From Acidaminobacter hydrogenoformans DSM 2784 (GTDB taxonomy: Bacteria; Bacillota; Clostridia; Peptostreptococcales; Acidaminobacteraceae): a DNA stretch of 64,000 bases. The DNA lies in the NCBI RefSeq assembly GCF_900103005.1, contig NZ_FMWL01000007.1, positions 62,001 through 126,000 of the forward strand. The letters run 5' to 3'. The translations under genes were made by a program, and so were the position numbers. Positions within the stretch are counted from its first letter, which is position 1, and the number at the start of each line of letters is the position of its first letter. The notes beneath the pieces were generated by a model. That model was not told the DNA's origin, did not search any database, and saw only the letters and a program-made list of their open reading frames with translations. Positions 1 through 8,540 of this stretch are shown here, piece by piece.

Positions 1-1
1 A

Positions 2-244
2 CAGCTGGGCTTTGACGGCAAATCCGTCATCAATCCAAGACAGATTGGTCCTGTCGTTGAAATATTCACACCGACAGCCAAGGAAATCGATCACGCCGAG
101 CGGGTCATTGAGGCGCTTAAAGAGGCCGAAGCAAAAGGCCTGGGGGTCATCAGCCTCGACGGTAAGATGATTGACAAACCCGTTGTCGACAGAGCTGAAC
201 GCGTCCTGAAAATGGCAGAAGCCGCGGGCGTCATCAAACGCTAG
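2..244 (+). CDS. citE: citrate lyase beta subunit (citryl-CoA lyase), C-terminal end
   Basis: Only the last 80 codons are inside the window. The reading frame opens with QLGFDGKSVINPRQI, the conserved region of the HpcH/HpaI-type CitE family in which the protein cleaves citryl-CoA to acetyl-CoA and oxaloacetate. The frame ends in TAG 14 nt before the citF start, and the ribosome-binding site of citF begins at the stop codon, so the two are translated from one message. The start, the active-site half and presumably citD (the acyl-carrier gamma subunit) lie upstream of the window. Identification rests on the C-terminal motif and on the neighbouring citF. Confidence 0.85.
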   Translation, partial: QLGFDGKSVINPRQIGPVVEIFTPTAKEIDHAERVIEALKEAEAKGLGVISLDGKMIDKPVVDRAERVLKMAEAAGVIKR

Positions 245-258
245 GAGGAGGGTCCACG

Positions 259-1809
259 TTGAACAAAAATATCCTGGGCGTTGAAGTGCCCGAATCCATA
301 AACGGCCTTGGGAGCCTGAGGCCTTTCGACGGAAAGCGCTTCAGCGGCACCGAGCACGAGCAGGCCAAAATCAAAAATCCAGAGCTGCCAGAAAGCAAAA
401 TCGTCAAAGACCTCATCACCGCCATCCAGCTGTCCGGCCTTAAAGACGGCATGACAATCTCCTTCCACCATCACTTCAGGAATGGTGATTACATTGTCAA
501 CCTGGTCCTCGAGGCGGCAGCGGCGCTGGGCATCAAGAATCTGACCGTCGCAGCCAGTTCCCTCACAGACATTCACACGCCGATGGTCGATCACATAAAA
601 AACGGCGTCGTCTACCGCATTGAAACCAGCGGACTCCGGGGCGAGCTGGCCAACCAGATTTCTCATGGTCTCATGGAGGTACCTATTGTCTTCAGATCCC
701 ATGGTGGCCGTGCTTATTCCATTGCTTCCGGTGAACTTAAAATAGATGTGGCTTTCCTGGGCGTCCCTTCAACGGACCTCTACGGAAACGCCAATGGCTT
801 CAGCCGCGACGGCGACAACAGCTCAGCCTGCGGTGCCCTTGGTTATGCCATGGTGGATGCGAAATACGCTGAAAAAGTAATTTTGCTGTCCAACAACATT
901 GTACCATTTCCAAACACCCCTTGCATGATCCCTCAGACAGAGGTGGATTATATTGTCGAGCTGGAGGCCATTGGTGATCCAAAGGGCATCATGTCCGGCG
1001 CGACGCGTTACAGTACAAATCCCAAGGAGCTCATGATTGCCAAGGCAGCCGCTGAGGTCATGGAAGCTTCCGGTTATTTTAAAGACGGCTTTTCTTTCCA
1101 AACGGGGACAGGCGGCTCTTCTCTGGCGGTTACGCGCTTCCTCAAGGAAAAGATGATCGCGAAAGGGATTAAAGCAAGCTTTGCCCTTGGCGGCATTACC
1201 AGCCAGATCGTCAAGCTTCACGAAGAAGGCTTTGTTAAAAAGATCCTCGACGTCCAGTGCTTTGACCTTGACGCCGTTGAAAGTACCCTGAGAAATGAAT
1301 TCCACCATGTCGTCGACGCCCACTTCTACGCCGGACCAGGGATTGAAGGCGCGGCGGTGGATCAGCTGGATATGGTCGTCCTCAGTGCCTTGGAAATTGA
1401 CGTCAACTTCAATGTCAATGTCCTCACCGGCTCTGACGGTGTCATCCGGGGCGCGGTTGGCGGTCACCCGGATACTTCAGCTGGCGCCAAGCTTGCCATT
1501 ATTGTCGCGCCGCTGGTGAGAGGCAGAATACCAACTATTCTGGACCGGGTCAATACCATCTGTACACCGGGCATGACCGTAGACGTTCTGGTCACAGAGC
1601 AGGGGATCGCTGTCAATCCTGCCCGTCAGGACCTCATTGAGCGGTTGGCGGCTGCGGGCATTAAGATGGAAACCATCGAAGGTCTTAAGGCAAAAGCGGA
1701 AAAGATCGTGGGTCATCCTAATCCTATTGAGTATGGCGAAAAGGTGGTAGGCGTCGTCACTTACAGAGACGGCACCGTCATCGATTTGATCCATGAAGTG
1801 TCAAGATAA
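259..1809 (+). CDS. citF: citrate lyase alpha subunit (citrate:acetyl-ACP transferase)
   Basis: A 516-residue protein, the usual length for CitF. It swaps acetyl for citryl on the acyl carrier protein of the cytoplasmic citrate lyase complex, the first half of citrate cleavage to acetate and oxaloacetate. Family hallmarks visible include the HHHFRNGDY segment near residue 70 and the glycine-rich TGTGGSSLAVTRF segment near residue 283. The start is a TTG at 259, preceded by AGGAGGAG at 244-251 overlapping the citE stop. A strong terminator follows at 1879-1903, so the citE-citF transcript probably ends here although citC, citX and citG lie further on. Confidence 0.95.
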   Translation: MNKNILGVEVPESINGLGSLRPFDGKRFSGTEHEQAKIKNPELPESKIVKDLITAIQLSGLKDGMTISFHHHFRNGDYIVNLVLEAAAALGIKNLTVAASSLTDIHTPMVDHIKNGVVYRIETSGLRGELANQISHGLMEVPIVFRSHGGRAYSIASGELKIDVAFLGVPSTDLYGNANGFSRDGDNSSACGALGYAMVDAKYAEKVILLSNNIVPFPNTPCMIPQTEVDYIVELEAIGDPKGIMSGATRYSTNPKELMIAKAAAEVMEASGYFKDGFSFQTGTGGSSLAVTRFLKEKMIAKGIKASFALGGITSQIVKLHEEGFVKKILDVQCFDLDAVESTLRNEFHHVVDAHFYAGPGIEGAAVDQLDMVVLSALEIDVNFNVNVLTGSDGVIRGAVGGHPDTSAGAKLAIIVAPLVRGRIPTILDRVNTICTPGMTVDVLVTEQGIAVNPARQDLIERLAAAGIKMETIEGLKAKAEKIVGHPNPIEYGEKVVGVVTYRDGTVIDLIHEVSR

Positions 1810-1878
1810 TCTCCTGCAGCGGTCAAAGCGCATTAGAAGCTCTCGACCGTCAGCGCCAGACATATAATAAAAACTTTT

Positions 1879-1903
1879 GTGGGGCAACATTTTGTTGCCC
1901 CAC
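1879..1903 (+). terminator. intrinsic terminator after citF
   Basis: Perfect 11-bp stem (1879-1889 with 1893-1903) around a TTT loop, with a T-rich stretch at 1911-1918. It separates citEF from the AbrB/citC transcript. Confidence 0.8.
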
Positions 1904-2093
1904 TTCTGTAAATTTTTTGGAGCCAAGAAAAGGATCGCGGTTGAAAGAGATTATTCTTTTCATTCGGGATGTGTTAAAATATAAATGTTTATAATGCGTT
2001 TTTTATTTTTATGAAGTTTCGACAGCACAAAACCCCGCTTTTCACGGCTTACGCACCTGCGCCAGCCTGAAAGACGCTGACCGAGGTGCGCGA

Positions 2094-3140
2094 ATGATTA
2101 ATCTGATTATAACTTTGCTGGTTGGCGGAGCAGCAGGCTTCGCTTTGTATAAATTAAAATTTCCAGGTGGCATGATTGTAGGCAGTATTGTTGGGGTTTC
2201 TTTGCTTAACATCCTGACAGGCAACGCCTATATGCCTGCGAATGCAAGACTTGCTGCGCAGGTTGTGGCAGGGGCCTTTATAGGTGTTTCTGTCAGCAAG
2301 GAGGATCTGAAGCGGTTAAAGCACATTGCCGGGCCTGCAGCGGCCATGCTCATTGGGATGCTGGCACTCAACCTGACCTCCGGTTATCTCATATATCTGC
2401 TGAGTCCCTTGGATCTCCTGACGTCGTTAATGAGCGCAGTGCCCGGGGGAATGAGCGACACCCCAATCATCAGCGCAGAGATGGGCGCGGATGCCTCAAA
2501 GGTAGCTGTGCTGCAATTTGTCAGGCTTCTGGCGGGTATTGGTCTTTTTCCATTAATGATTGGCATCATTGCAAGAAAGCACCACGAAGATACGTCCCCC
2601 GTGCCCTATATCAAACCACAGCGGGCGGCGGGTCGGCGTTTAAACGGGGAAATTCTCCTGACAATGAGCGTGGCTTTGATTTTTGGCATTATTGGCAGAG
2701 AAACGGGCATTCCCGCCGGTGCATTGCTGTTTTCGCTTCTCAGTGTGCTGACGTTAAAACTCTCAACCTCCATAGGCTGGCTGCCCAGATGGATTAAACG
2801 GCTGGCGCAGATTTTATCCGGTGCCTATATAGGCAGCAGTGTCGAATATGCGGATGTCCTTGAAATCAGATACCTGGCAGTCCCGGCCATTATCCTGGTG
2901 GTGGGCTACGTCGTTCTCTGCATTTTTCTTGGGTATTTTATACATAAGAAATTCAACATGTCCTTCAGGGAGTCCATGCTGAGTGTGACGCCAGCGGGTG
3001 CTACTGACATGGCCCTGATCGCCTCAGATTTGGGTATACAGAGCTCTGATGTGATTGTGCTTCAGATTGTCAGACTGGTTGTAGTCATTTCTGTATTTCC
3101 CCAGCTGATCAACCTGATCGTGATATTTGCCGGGAGGTGA
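2094..3140 (+). CDS. AbrB-family polytopic membrane protein
   Basis: A 348-residue, very hydrophobic protein with about ten predicted membrane segments arranged as an internal duplication: the two halves carry similar 'VPGGMSDTPIISAEMGADASKV' and 'TPAGATDMALIASDLGIQSSDV' stretches (near 116 and 301), the signature of the AbrB / ammonia-monooxygenase-like membrane family (PF05145). The family's function is not well established; it is often named a regulator but looks like a transporter. It lies between citF and citC, its stop codon overlapping the ribosome-binding site of citC, so coupling to citrate metabolism is likely. A role as carrier for citrate or a product is inference only. Confidence 0.8.
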   Translation: MINLIITLLVGGAAGFALYKLKFPGGMIVGSIVGVSLLNILTGNAYMPANARLAAQVVAGAFIGVSVSKEDLKRLKHIAGPAAAMLIGMLALNLTSGYLIYLLSPLDLLTSLMSAVPGGMSDTPIISAEMGADASKVAVLQFVRLLAGIGLFPLMIGIIARKHHEDTSPVPYIKPQRAAGRRLNGEILLTMSVALIFGIIGRETGIPAGALLFSLLSVLTLKLSTSIGWLPRWIKRLAQILSGAYIGSSVEYADVLEIRYLAVPAIILVVGYVVLCIFLGYFIHKKFNMSFRESMLSVTPAGATDMALIASDLGIQSSDVIVLQIVRLVVVISVFPQLINLIVIFAGR

Positions 3141-3144
3141 CGTT

Positions 3145-4215
3145 TTGTTTGAAGAGCGCAGACTGAGAAGAATCGAACAAGCAGAAGTTCTGTTGAAAAA
3201 GTGCGGCTTGAAGGAACCTGTAGGCGTTGACTATACCATGGGCGTTTTTATGGCCCCAGAGGGACGTATGGTGGCGACAGGGTCTCTGAAAGGGGACATG
3301 ATTCAGGGGCTTGCGGTGGACCCGGAGGTTCAGGGCGAAGACTTGTCTGCCAAGGTGCTGACTCATCTCATCAATTATGCTATCGATCAAGGGCGGCATA
3401 CCTTATACCTGTTCACAAAGCCGGAGAGCGCGCAAAAACTATCGGCAGTAGGGTTTCGGATTATTGCTGAAGCGAAACCCTTCGCATCCCTCCTTGAATG
3501 GGGCACCACAGGGATTGATCAATACGTGGCGGGACTCCAAAAGCTGGCGTCAGAAGACCCTGGCGAAGCGGCCGCGGTCGTGGTCAACTGCAATCCCTTT
3601 ACCCTGGGACATCAATATTTGATTGAGACCGCAGCTTCAAGGAGTCGAAAGGTATACGTCATAGTCGTGGAAGAGGACCAGTCGGTATTTCCGTTCGAAG
3701 ACCGCATTGAACTGGTGCGAAAGGGGACAGCGCACCTTGAGAATGTAGCTGTGATTCCGGGGGGTCGCTACGTCGTGTCCTCCCTGACCTTTCCGTCCTA
3801 CTTTACCCGTGACAGCGAGCTGGCAACTGCCCACAGCGCTATGGATGTGACGTTGTTTGTGAAGTACATAGCGCCGGCCCTTGGCATTACAAAGCGATTT
3901 GTAGGAACGGAGCCTTATTCGGAGGTGACGGAAGCCTACAATCTGGCTATGAAAGCCATTCTGATTCCTGCTGGTGTCGAGCTGGAGGTCATAGAGCGCA
4001 AGCAGCTTATGAAAGGCGAGGAGACTCATGCCATCAGCGCCTCCAGAGTACGGCGTTATATTGCTGAGGGACGTATGGAAGAGCTCGAAGATCACGTGCC
4101 GCCAAGCACCTTTGAGTATCTCATGTCAATACGGGCATTTGATGTGATCAAGAAGCTGAGAAGCAGCGATCATACTGGGAAGGGTTATTTGGAGGATGGC
4201 AGCGACAAGCAATAA
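3145..4215 (+). CDS. citC: [citrate (pro-3S)-lyase] ligase
   Basis: A 356-residue protein of normal CitC length that acetylates the prosthetic group of citrate lyase to activate the enzyme, at the cost of ATP. It has an N-terminal GNAT-like acetyltransferase region (about residues 15-120) and a C-terminal nucleotidyltransferase domain whose (H/T)xGH motif is seen in NCNPFTLGHQYLIETA (near 152); ISASRVR lies near the end. I chose the TTG at 3145, 5 nt after GGAGGTGA at 3133-3140, rather than an in-frame TTG at 3127 that lies upstream of this site and inside the AbrB gene. The C-terminal codons run into a 10-bp tandem repeat (4201-4260). Confidence 0.93.
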   Translation: MFEERRLRRIEQAEVLLKKCGLKEPVGVDYTMGVFMAPEGRMVATGSLKGDMIQGLAVDPEVQGEDLSAKVLTHLINYAIDQGRHTLYLFTKPESAQKLSAVGFRIIAEAKPFASLLEWGTTGIDQYVAGLQKLASEDPGEAAAVVVNCNPFTLGHQYLIETAASRSRKVYVIVVEEDQSVFPFEDRIELVRKGTAHLENVAVIPGGRYVVSSLTFPSYFTRDSELATAHSAMDVTLFVKYIAPALGITKRFVGTEPYSEVTEAYNLAMKAILIPAGVELEVIERKQLMKGEETHAISASRVRRYIAEGRMEELEDHVPPSTFEYLMSIRAFDVIKKLRSSDHTGKGYLEDGSDKQ

Positions 4216-4260
4216 GAAGCAATAAGAAACAACAAGAAACAATAAGAAACAATAAGAAAC
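4201..4260. repeat. 10-bp tandem repeat across the citC stop codon
   Basis: Six consecutive 10-nt units close to AATAAGAAAC, the first two diverged, run from the last codons of citC through its TAA stop (4213-4215) into the spacer before icd. Because 10 is not a multiple of three, unit gain or loss would change the citC C-terminus only if it involved the first two units. Confidence 0.85.
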
Positions 4261-4389
4261 ACGAATTCTCAATATTTACGTTAACGATATGTTGCGCAGC
4301 TTCTGAATATGACTTGCGTACAATGTATTTCACTTTCGCCTGCAACCAGCGTGACAACATATTGAAATATTTAAGAAGAGGTGAATATT

Positions 4390-5598
4390 ATGTCAAAGAT
4401 TCAAATGAAGACCCCTTTGGTAGAGATTGATGGGGACGAAATGACCAGAATCATCTGGGAAGAAGTTAAGAAGGAACTGATTGAACCGTTTGTGGACTTA
4501 AAAACGGAATACTTTGATCTGGGACTTGAAAACCGTGAGAAGACCAAGGATCAGGTAACCGTAGACGCAGCGAATGCTATCAAGCGCTTGGGCGTTGGTG
4601 TCAAGTGCGCAACGATTACGCCAAACGCAGACCGGGTTAAAGAATATAACCTCACGGAAATGTGGAAAAGCCCAAATGGTACCCTGAGAGCTATTCTGGA
4701 TGGAACGGTCTTCAGAAAGCCTATCCTGATTGACGGCTTCACCTCTTTCGTTCCAAACTGGAAACAGCCTATCATCATTGCCCGCCACGCTTATGGGGAT
4801 CTTTACAAAGGTGTGGAGTTCAAGGTGGAAGGTCCATGTACGGCGGAGCTGGTCATCAAAAAGCCGGACGGAACCCTGGAGACCCAAATCGTTCATGAGT
4901 TCAAAGGCGCAGGTGTCGTCCAAGGCATTCACAACACCAACGACTCCATCACCAGCTTTGCGCACGCTTGCTTCAAGTTTGCCCTGGATGAGAAAAAGGA
5001 CCTCATGTTCTCTGCAAAGGACACCATCTCCAAGAAATATGACCATACGTTTAAAGATCTGTTCGCTGAGATCTACGAAGCAGAGTATAAAGCTGAGTTT
5101 GAAAAAGCTGGCATTCAATACACCTACACATTGATTGATGACGCCGTAGCGAGAATCATGCGCTCCGAGGGCGGTATGATCTGGGCATGCAAAAACTATG
5201 ACGGCGACGTCATGTCGGACATGATCGCGTCTGCATTTGGCAGCCTGGCCATGATGACTTCCGTACTGGTTTCACCAACGGGTGAATTTGAATACGAAGC
5301 TGCCCATGGTACGGTCACGAGACACTATTATCAATATCTCAAAGGTGTTCAAACCTCAACGAATCCTGTCGCGACACTGTTCGCGTGGACTGGTGCCCTG
5401 CACAAGCGCGGCGAGCTGGACGAGATTCCGGAGCTGGCGCGTTTTGGTCAGCTGCTCGAGGAAGCGACCATTGAAACCCTGACCCATGGCGTCATGACAA
5501 AGGACTTGATTTCACTTTCCCAGCATCCAGACAAGCAGGAAGTGACAACCGTAGGTCTGATCGCGGCTATCAGAAAGGCGCTGGAAGCCAAGCTATGA
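4390..5598 (+). CDS. icd: NADP-dependent isocitrate dehydrogenase
   Basis: A 402-residue protein of the homodimeric, eukaryote-like NADP-IDH type, shown by MKTPLVEIDGDEMTRIIW at the N-terminus, the substrate-site segment NGTLRAILDGTVFR (near 95-108), and IDDAVARIMRSEGGMIWACKNYDGDVMSD (near 250-278), which contains the metal-binding aspartates. It oxidises isocitrate to 2-oxoglutarate. ATG 4390 is chosen over the in-frame GTG at 4381 because the Shine-Dalgarno AAGAGGTG covers the GTG. The stop overlaps the citXG start by 4 nt (ATGA), so icd is co-transcribed with citrate-lyase maturation genes, pointing to a link between citrate use and glutamate formation. Confidence 0.95.
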   Translation: MSKIQMKTPLVEIDGDEMTRIIWEEVKKELIEPFVDLKTEYFDLGLENREKTKDQVTVDAANAIKRLGVGVKCATITPNADRVKEYNLTEMWKSPNGTLRAILDGTVFRKPILIDGFTSFVPNWKQPIIIARHAYGDLYKGVEFKVEGPCTAELVIKKPDGTLETQIVHEFKGAGVVQGIHNTNDSITSFAHACFKFALDEKKDLMFSAKDTISKKYDHTFKDLFAEIYEAEYKAEFEKAGIQYTYTLIDDAVARIMRSEGGMIWACKNYDGDVMSDMIASAFGSLAMMTSVLVSPTGEFEYEAAHGTVTRHYYQYLKGVQTSTNPVATLFAWTGALHKRGELDEIPELARFGQLLEEATIETLTHGVMTKDLISLSQHPDKQEVTTVGLIAAIRKALEAKL

Positions 5599-7082
5599 TT
5601 GAAAATACCCAGCCGGCAGTGACGCTGGAAATGGTGCTTGCCGCAAAGGACCGCAGGGCCGCTGTTCAGACAGAGATGAGGAATGACTATGGCGCAGTTG
5701 TCATCAGCATGACCCTCAACATGCCAGGGCCGGTTAAATACAAGCCGGCCTGGCTTGGCATGCTGTATGACGCGGCTGAGGCGCTGCGAAAGCGTTGCTC
5801 CGGTTACGGGATCCGGATTTTCGAAGAGCGGATGCTCCATGACACTGCAGGGGCAACGCTGTTTGTGGCGGCTTCACCTTCGCCCGAAGTCTCAGTCCCA
5901 ACCTCAGCACCGGCCTCGGAAGCCGCAACACGCCTCAAGAAAGTCGCGGTCGAGCTTGAGGACAATAAGCCTTGGGGTCGTCTCCTGGACCTGGATGTCT
6001 TCAGCGAAACCGGAGAGCAAATCAACCGGACGTCTCTGGGCCTCCCGCCCAGAAAATGCCTGGTCTGTGAGGACGTCGCCGCCCTTTGCGTCAGAGCCAT
6101 GCGCCACGACAGGAACGAGGTGATCGCAGCGGCTATGAGGCTTGCGGATACCTATGCAAAGAAGCGCCCATTGACACCTTCTGAAGCATCCATTGCCAGG
6201 CGGATCGGTCAGACCGCTCTTGAAGCCATGCTTATGGAGGTCGCGGCAACGCCGTCGCCCGGCCTGGTAGACCGTTTCAATTCCGGCGCCCACGACGACA
6301 TGGACATCTCCACGTTCATACGCAGCAGCAGCGCGCTGGCTGGCCCTATGACCATGCTCGTGGAGGAAGGCCTCCGCCATGAAGGTACCCTGCCTGAGCT
6401 CCTCCCCAAGATCAGACGGATTGGCATTGACGCGGAGCACGAGATGTTTCAGGCGACTTATGGGATCAACACCCAAAAGGGTCTGCTGTTTTTACTTGGC
6501 ATTCTGGCAGCGGCGGCAGGATACGCTTTAAAACCCCTGGCTGAGTGCTCTGCCGATGGTCTCGGGTTCAAAACCGAAGCCATTGCCAAATGTGCCGCAG
6601 GCATATGCGAGGGTTTGGTGTCCCGGGAACTGGAAAGCCTGCGTCACCACAAGCCAGACCGTCAGCTGACGGCGGGTGAACACTACTATATTGCCCACGG
6701 TTTTACCGGCGTTCGGGGTGAAATCGAGCATGGGCTGCCTACCGTTATGCGCGTTGGCCTTCCCGCCCTGGAAGCTGCCCTTGCAGAAGGTGCAACTGAC
6801 AATGATGCCCTGGTGCACGCTTTGATCGCCTTAATGACCAGGACAGAGGATACCACGATTTTGCACCGCCATGACCTTGAAGTTCTGAAGGCGGTTCAGG
6901 CGGAGGCTGCGGCACTTTTTGAAGCGGGCGGCTACTTGACGGCAGAAGGCAAGCAGCAGGTCGCTGAAATGGATCAACGCTTCATTCAAAATCACATCAG
7001 CCCAGGGGGCTCCGCGGATCTTTTGGCGGTGACATGGTTTCTTTACAGGCTCAAAGATTTTTTTGGTTTCGAAGGGGTATAA
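5595..7082 (+). CDS. citXG: CitX-CitG fusion: citrate lyase prosthetic-group synthesis and transfer
   Basis: A 495-residue fusion. Residues 1 to about 185 match CitX, the apo-citrate-lyase phosphoribosyl-dephospho-CoA transferase (AKDRRAAVQTEMRNDYGAVVIS, then SLGLPPRKCLVCEDVAALC). Residues about 205 to 495 match CitG, which makes triphosphoribosyl-dephospho-CoA (TPSPGLVDRFNSGAHDDM, GGVRGE-like TGVRGEIEHGLPTV, and ISPGGSADLLAVTWFLYRL at the end). Such fusions are known in other bacteria. Translation is coupled to icd through ATGA. No terminator separates it from the ferritin-like gene 38 nt downstream. Confidence 0.93.
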   Translation: MIENTQPAVTLEMVLAAKDRRAAVQTEMRNDYGAVVISMTLNMPGPVKYKPAWLGMLYDAAEALRKRCSGYGIRIFEERMLHDTAGATLFVAASPSPEVSVPTSAPASEAATRLKKVAVELEDNKPWGRLLDLDVFSETGEQINRTSLGLPPRKCLVCEDVAALCVRAMRHDRNEVIAAAMRLADTYAKKRPLTPSEASIARRIGQTALEAMLMEVAATPSPGLVDRFNSGAHDDMDISTFIRSSSALAGPMTMLVEEGLRHEGTLPELLPKIRRIGIDAEHEMFQATYGINTQKGLLFLLGILAAAAGYALKPLAECSADGLGFKTEAIAKCAAGICEGLVSRELESLRHHKPDRQLTAGEHYYIAHGFTGVRGEIEHGLPTVMRVGLPALEAALAEGATDNDALVHALIALMTRTEDTTILHRHDLEVLKAVQAEAAALFEAGGYLTAEGKQQVAEMDQRFIQNHISPGGSADLLAVTWFLYRLKDFFGFEGV

Positions 7083-7120
7083 ACCCTGTGTAAATTCAAA
7101 ATTATCTGGAGGTGCGTCAC

Positions 7121-7633
7121 ATGGGAAATAAAGCTATTGAAATCAGCAATCTGGATGTATCAGAACTTCTGACTATGCTCAATTCCGCCCTTGCGGAGGA
7201 GTGGCTCGCTTACTATCAATACTGGATTGGCGCCAGAATGCTGGAAGGGCCTATGAGAAGTGAAATAGAGCCGGAGCTGCTGCTGCATGCGACAGAAGAA
7301 CTTGGCCATGCGGTGCTGGTCGTCGACAGAATCATTCAACTTGGCGGTACGCCTATTCTCGATCCTAAGAAATGGTATGACCATGCGGAGTGCGACTATG
7401 AAGCGCCTGAGGATCCTTATGTCGAAGTCATTCTCGAGCAGAATCTCAGGGGCGAGCGCTGCGCGATTCAGCGTTACAACGAAATTGCGAAGTTTACTTA
7501 TGGCAAAGACCACGCGACTTATCAGATGGCGACCCAAATCCTCAACGACGAGCTCGAGCATGAGCATGACATTCAGGACTTCCTGAGGGATATTGAAAGA
7601 CTGAAGGATGACATTAAGAAGCTCAGACTGTAA
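7121..7633 (+). CDS. ferritin-like / Dps-like diiron protein
   Basis: A 170-residue four-helix protein with ferritin-type metal ligands: a first Glu in LAEEWLAYYQYW (near 23), E-LGH in HATEELGHAVL (near 58-66), and later E and H residues in ERCAIQRYNEIAKF and LNDELEHEHDIQDFL (near 145). It probably stores or oxidises iron, or removes peroxide, in the cytoplasm. ATG 7121 follows TGGAGGTG at 7108-7113; an in-frame GTG at 7112 lies inside that site and is rejected. It sits between citXG and a sirtuin without terminators, giving no obvious metabolic link. The exact subfamily (bacterioferritin, Dps-like) is not certain. Confidence 0.82.
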   Translation: MGNKAIEISNLDVSELLTMLNSALAEEWLAYYQYWIGARMLEGPMRSEIEPELLLHATEELGHAVLVVDRIIQLGGTPILDPKKWYDHAECDYEAPEDPYVEVILEQNLRGERCAIQRYNEIAKFTYGKDHATYQMATQILNDELEHEHDIQDFLRDIERLKDDIKKLRL

Positions 7634-7667
7634 GGATTTCATACAAAAGGCAAGCAGGAGGCACGTC

Positions 7668-8447
7668 ATGAAAATTGTACGTGACAGCAGTCACTTGGCC
7701 GGGGATGCGGCGCGTCTTGCTGAGTGGGTGATGGGCGCCAGGCATGTCGTATTCTTTGGGGGCGCTGGCGTCTCCACGGAAAGCGGCGTTCCGGACTTTA
7801 GAAGCGAAAAGGGCCTTTATCAAGCCGTGGAAGCTTATGGGTATCCCCCTGAAACCATTTTAAGCCGTTCCTTTTTTCTTCAGCAGCAAGAGGTCTTCTT
7901 TAAGTACTACTTTGAGCAGATTCTTTATCCGGACGCTTTGCCAAACCGCGCCCATACAGCTTTAGCTGAGCTGGAGGAGAGCGGTGTCGAGATCAAAGTC
8001 ATCACTCAGAACATTGACGGACTGCATCAGGCGGGCGGGAGCAAAGCGGTGATCGAGCTTCACGGCTCCGTGCATGAGAATTACTGCGTGCGCTGCGGTG
8101 AGCTGTATGATCTCGGATTTATCTTAGCGACCCAGGGACGGATTCCAAAATGCCTGAAATGTGGTGGCACAGTGCGGCCAGATGTGGTGCTTTATGAGGA
8201 ACCGCTTAAAGGCGAAGTGATTCAGGCGGCTTCTGAAGCCGTAGACCGGGCGGATCTGATGATTGTTGGCGGAACCTCGCTGGTAGTGTATCCTGCGGCG
8301 GGGCTGGTACGGGGCTATATGGGCGGCCGGCTGGCCCTGGTCAATAAGAGTACGACACCGCTGGATGGAAAAGCGGATCTGGTGATCCAAGATAATGTGG
8401 CTGAAGTTCTGGACGTTGTGGCTGCCCTTTGCTGTAAAGGTGAGTGA
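7668..8447 (+). CDS. cobB: Sir2-family NAD-dependent protein deacylase
   Basis: A 259-residue class of bacterial sirtuin. NAD-binding GGAGVSTESGVPDFRS is near residue 25, TQNIDGLHQAGG near 112 (with the N-D pair), the catalytic histidine in LHGSVHENYC near 129, and a four-cysteine zinc site CVRC...CLKC (near 134-165). It removes acetyl or other acyl groups from lysines using NAD; acetyl-CoA synthetases are common targets of the family. ATG 7668 has GCAGGAGG upstream. The gene ends 42 nt before a bidirectional terminator. Confidence 0.93.
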   Translation: MKIVRDSSHLAGDAARLAEWVMGARHVVFFGGAGVSTESGVPDFRSEKGLYQAVEAYGYPPETILSRSFFLQQQEVFFKYYFEQILYPDALPNRAHTALAELEESGVEIKVITQNIDGLHQAGGSKAVIELHGSVHENYCVRCGELYDLGFILATQGRIPKCLKCGGTVRPDVVLYEEPLKGEVIQAASEAVDRADLMIVGGTSLVVYPAAGLVRGYMGGRLALVNKSTTPLDGKADLVIQDNVAEVLDVVAALCCKGE

Positions 8448-8463
8448 TGGGTGGGGGTCTGGG

Positions 8464-8474
8464 GACCATCGGCA
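8464..8474 (+). repeat. intergenic motif GACCATCGGCA, copy 1
   Basis: Exact 11-nt motif between the sirtuin stop and its terminator. The same word occurs in intergenic DNA at 9615-9625, 25477-25487, 40661-40671 and 60752-60762. Confidence 0.6.
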
Positions 8475-8488
8475 TACAAAAAAGAAAG

Positions 8489-8518
8489 AAAGCGAAGCTT
8501 AAATTCAGGCTTCGCTTT
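8489..8518. terminator. bidirectional terminator between sirtuin and EamA genes
   Basis: Perfect 10-bp stem AAAGCGAAGC / GCTTCGCTTT with a 10-nt loop. A-rich sequence on the left and T-rich sequence on the right let it serve the plus-strand sirtuin transcript and the converging EamA gene. Confidence 0.8.
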
Positions 8519-8540
8519 TGCTTGTTTTTGGGTTATTGGA

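Noticed and set aside
7480..7700. Possible frameshift joining the ferritin-like and sirtuin genes because the sirtuin frame is open upstream
   Set aside because: The sirtuin has its own GCAGGAGG and ATG 7668, and both proteins are full length.
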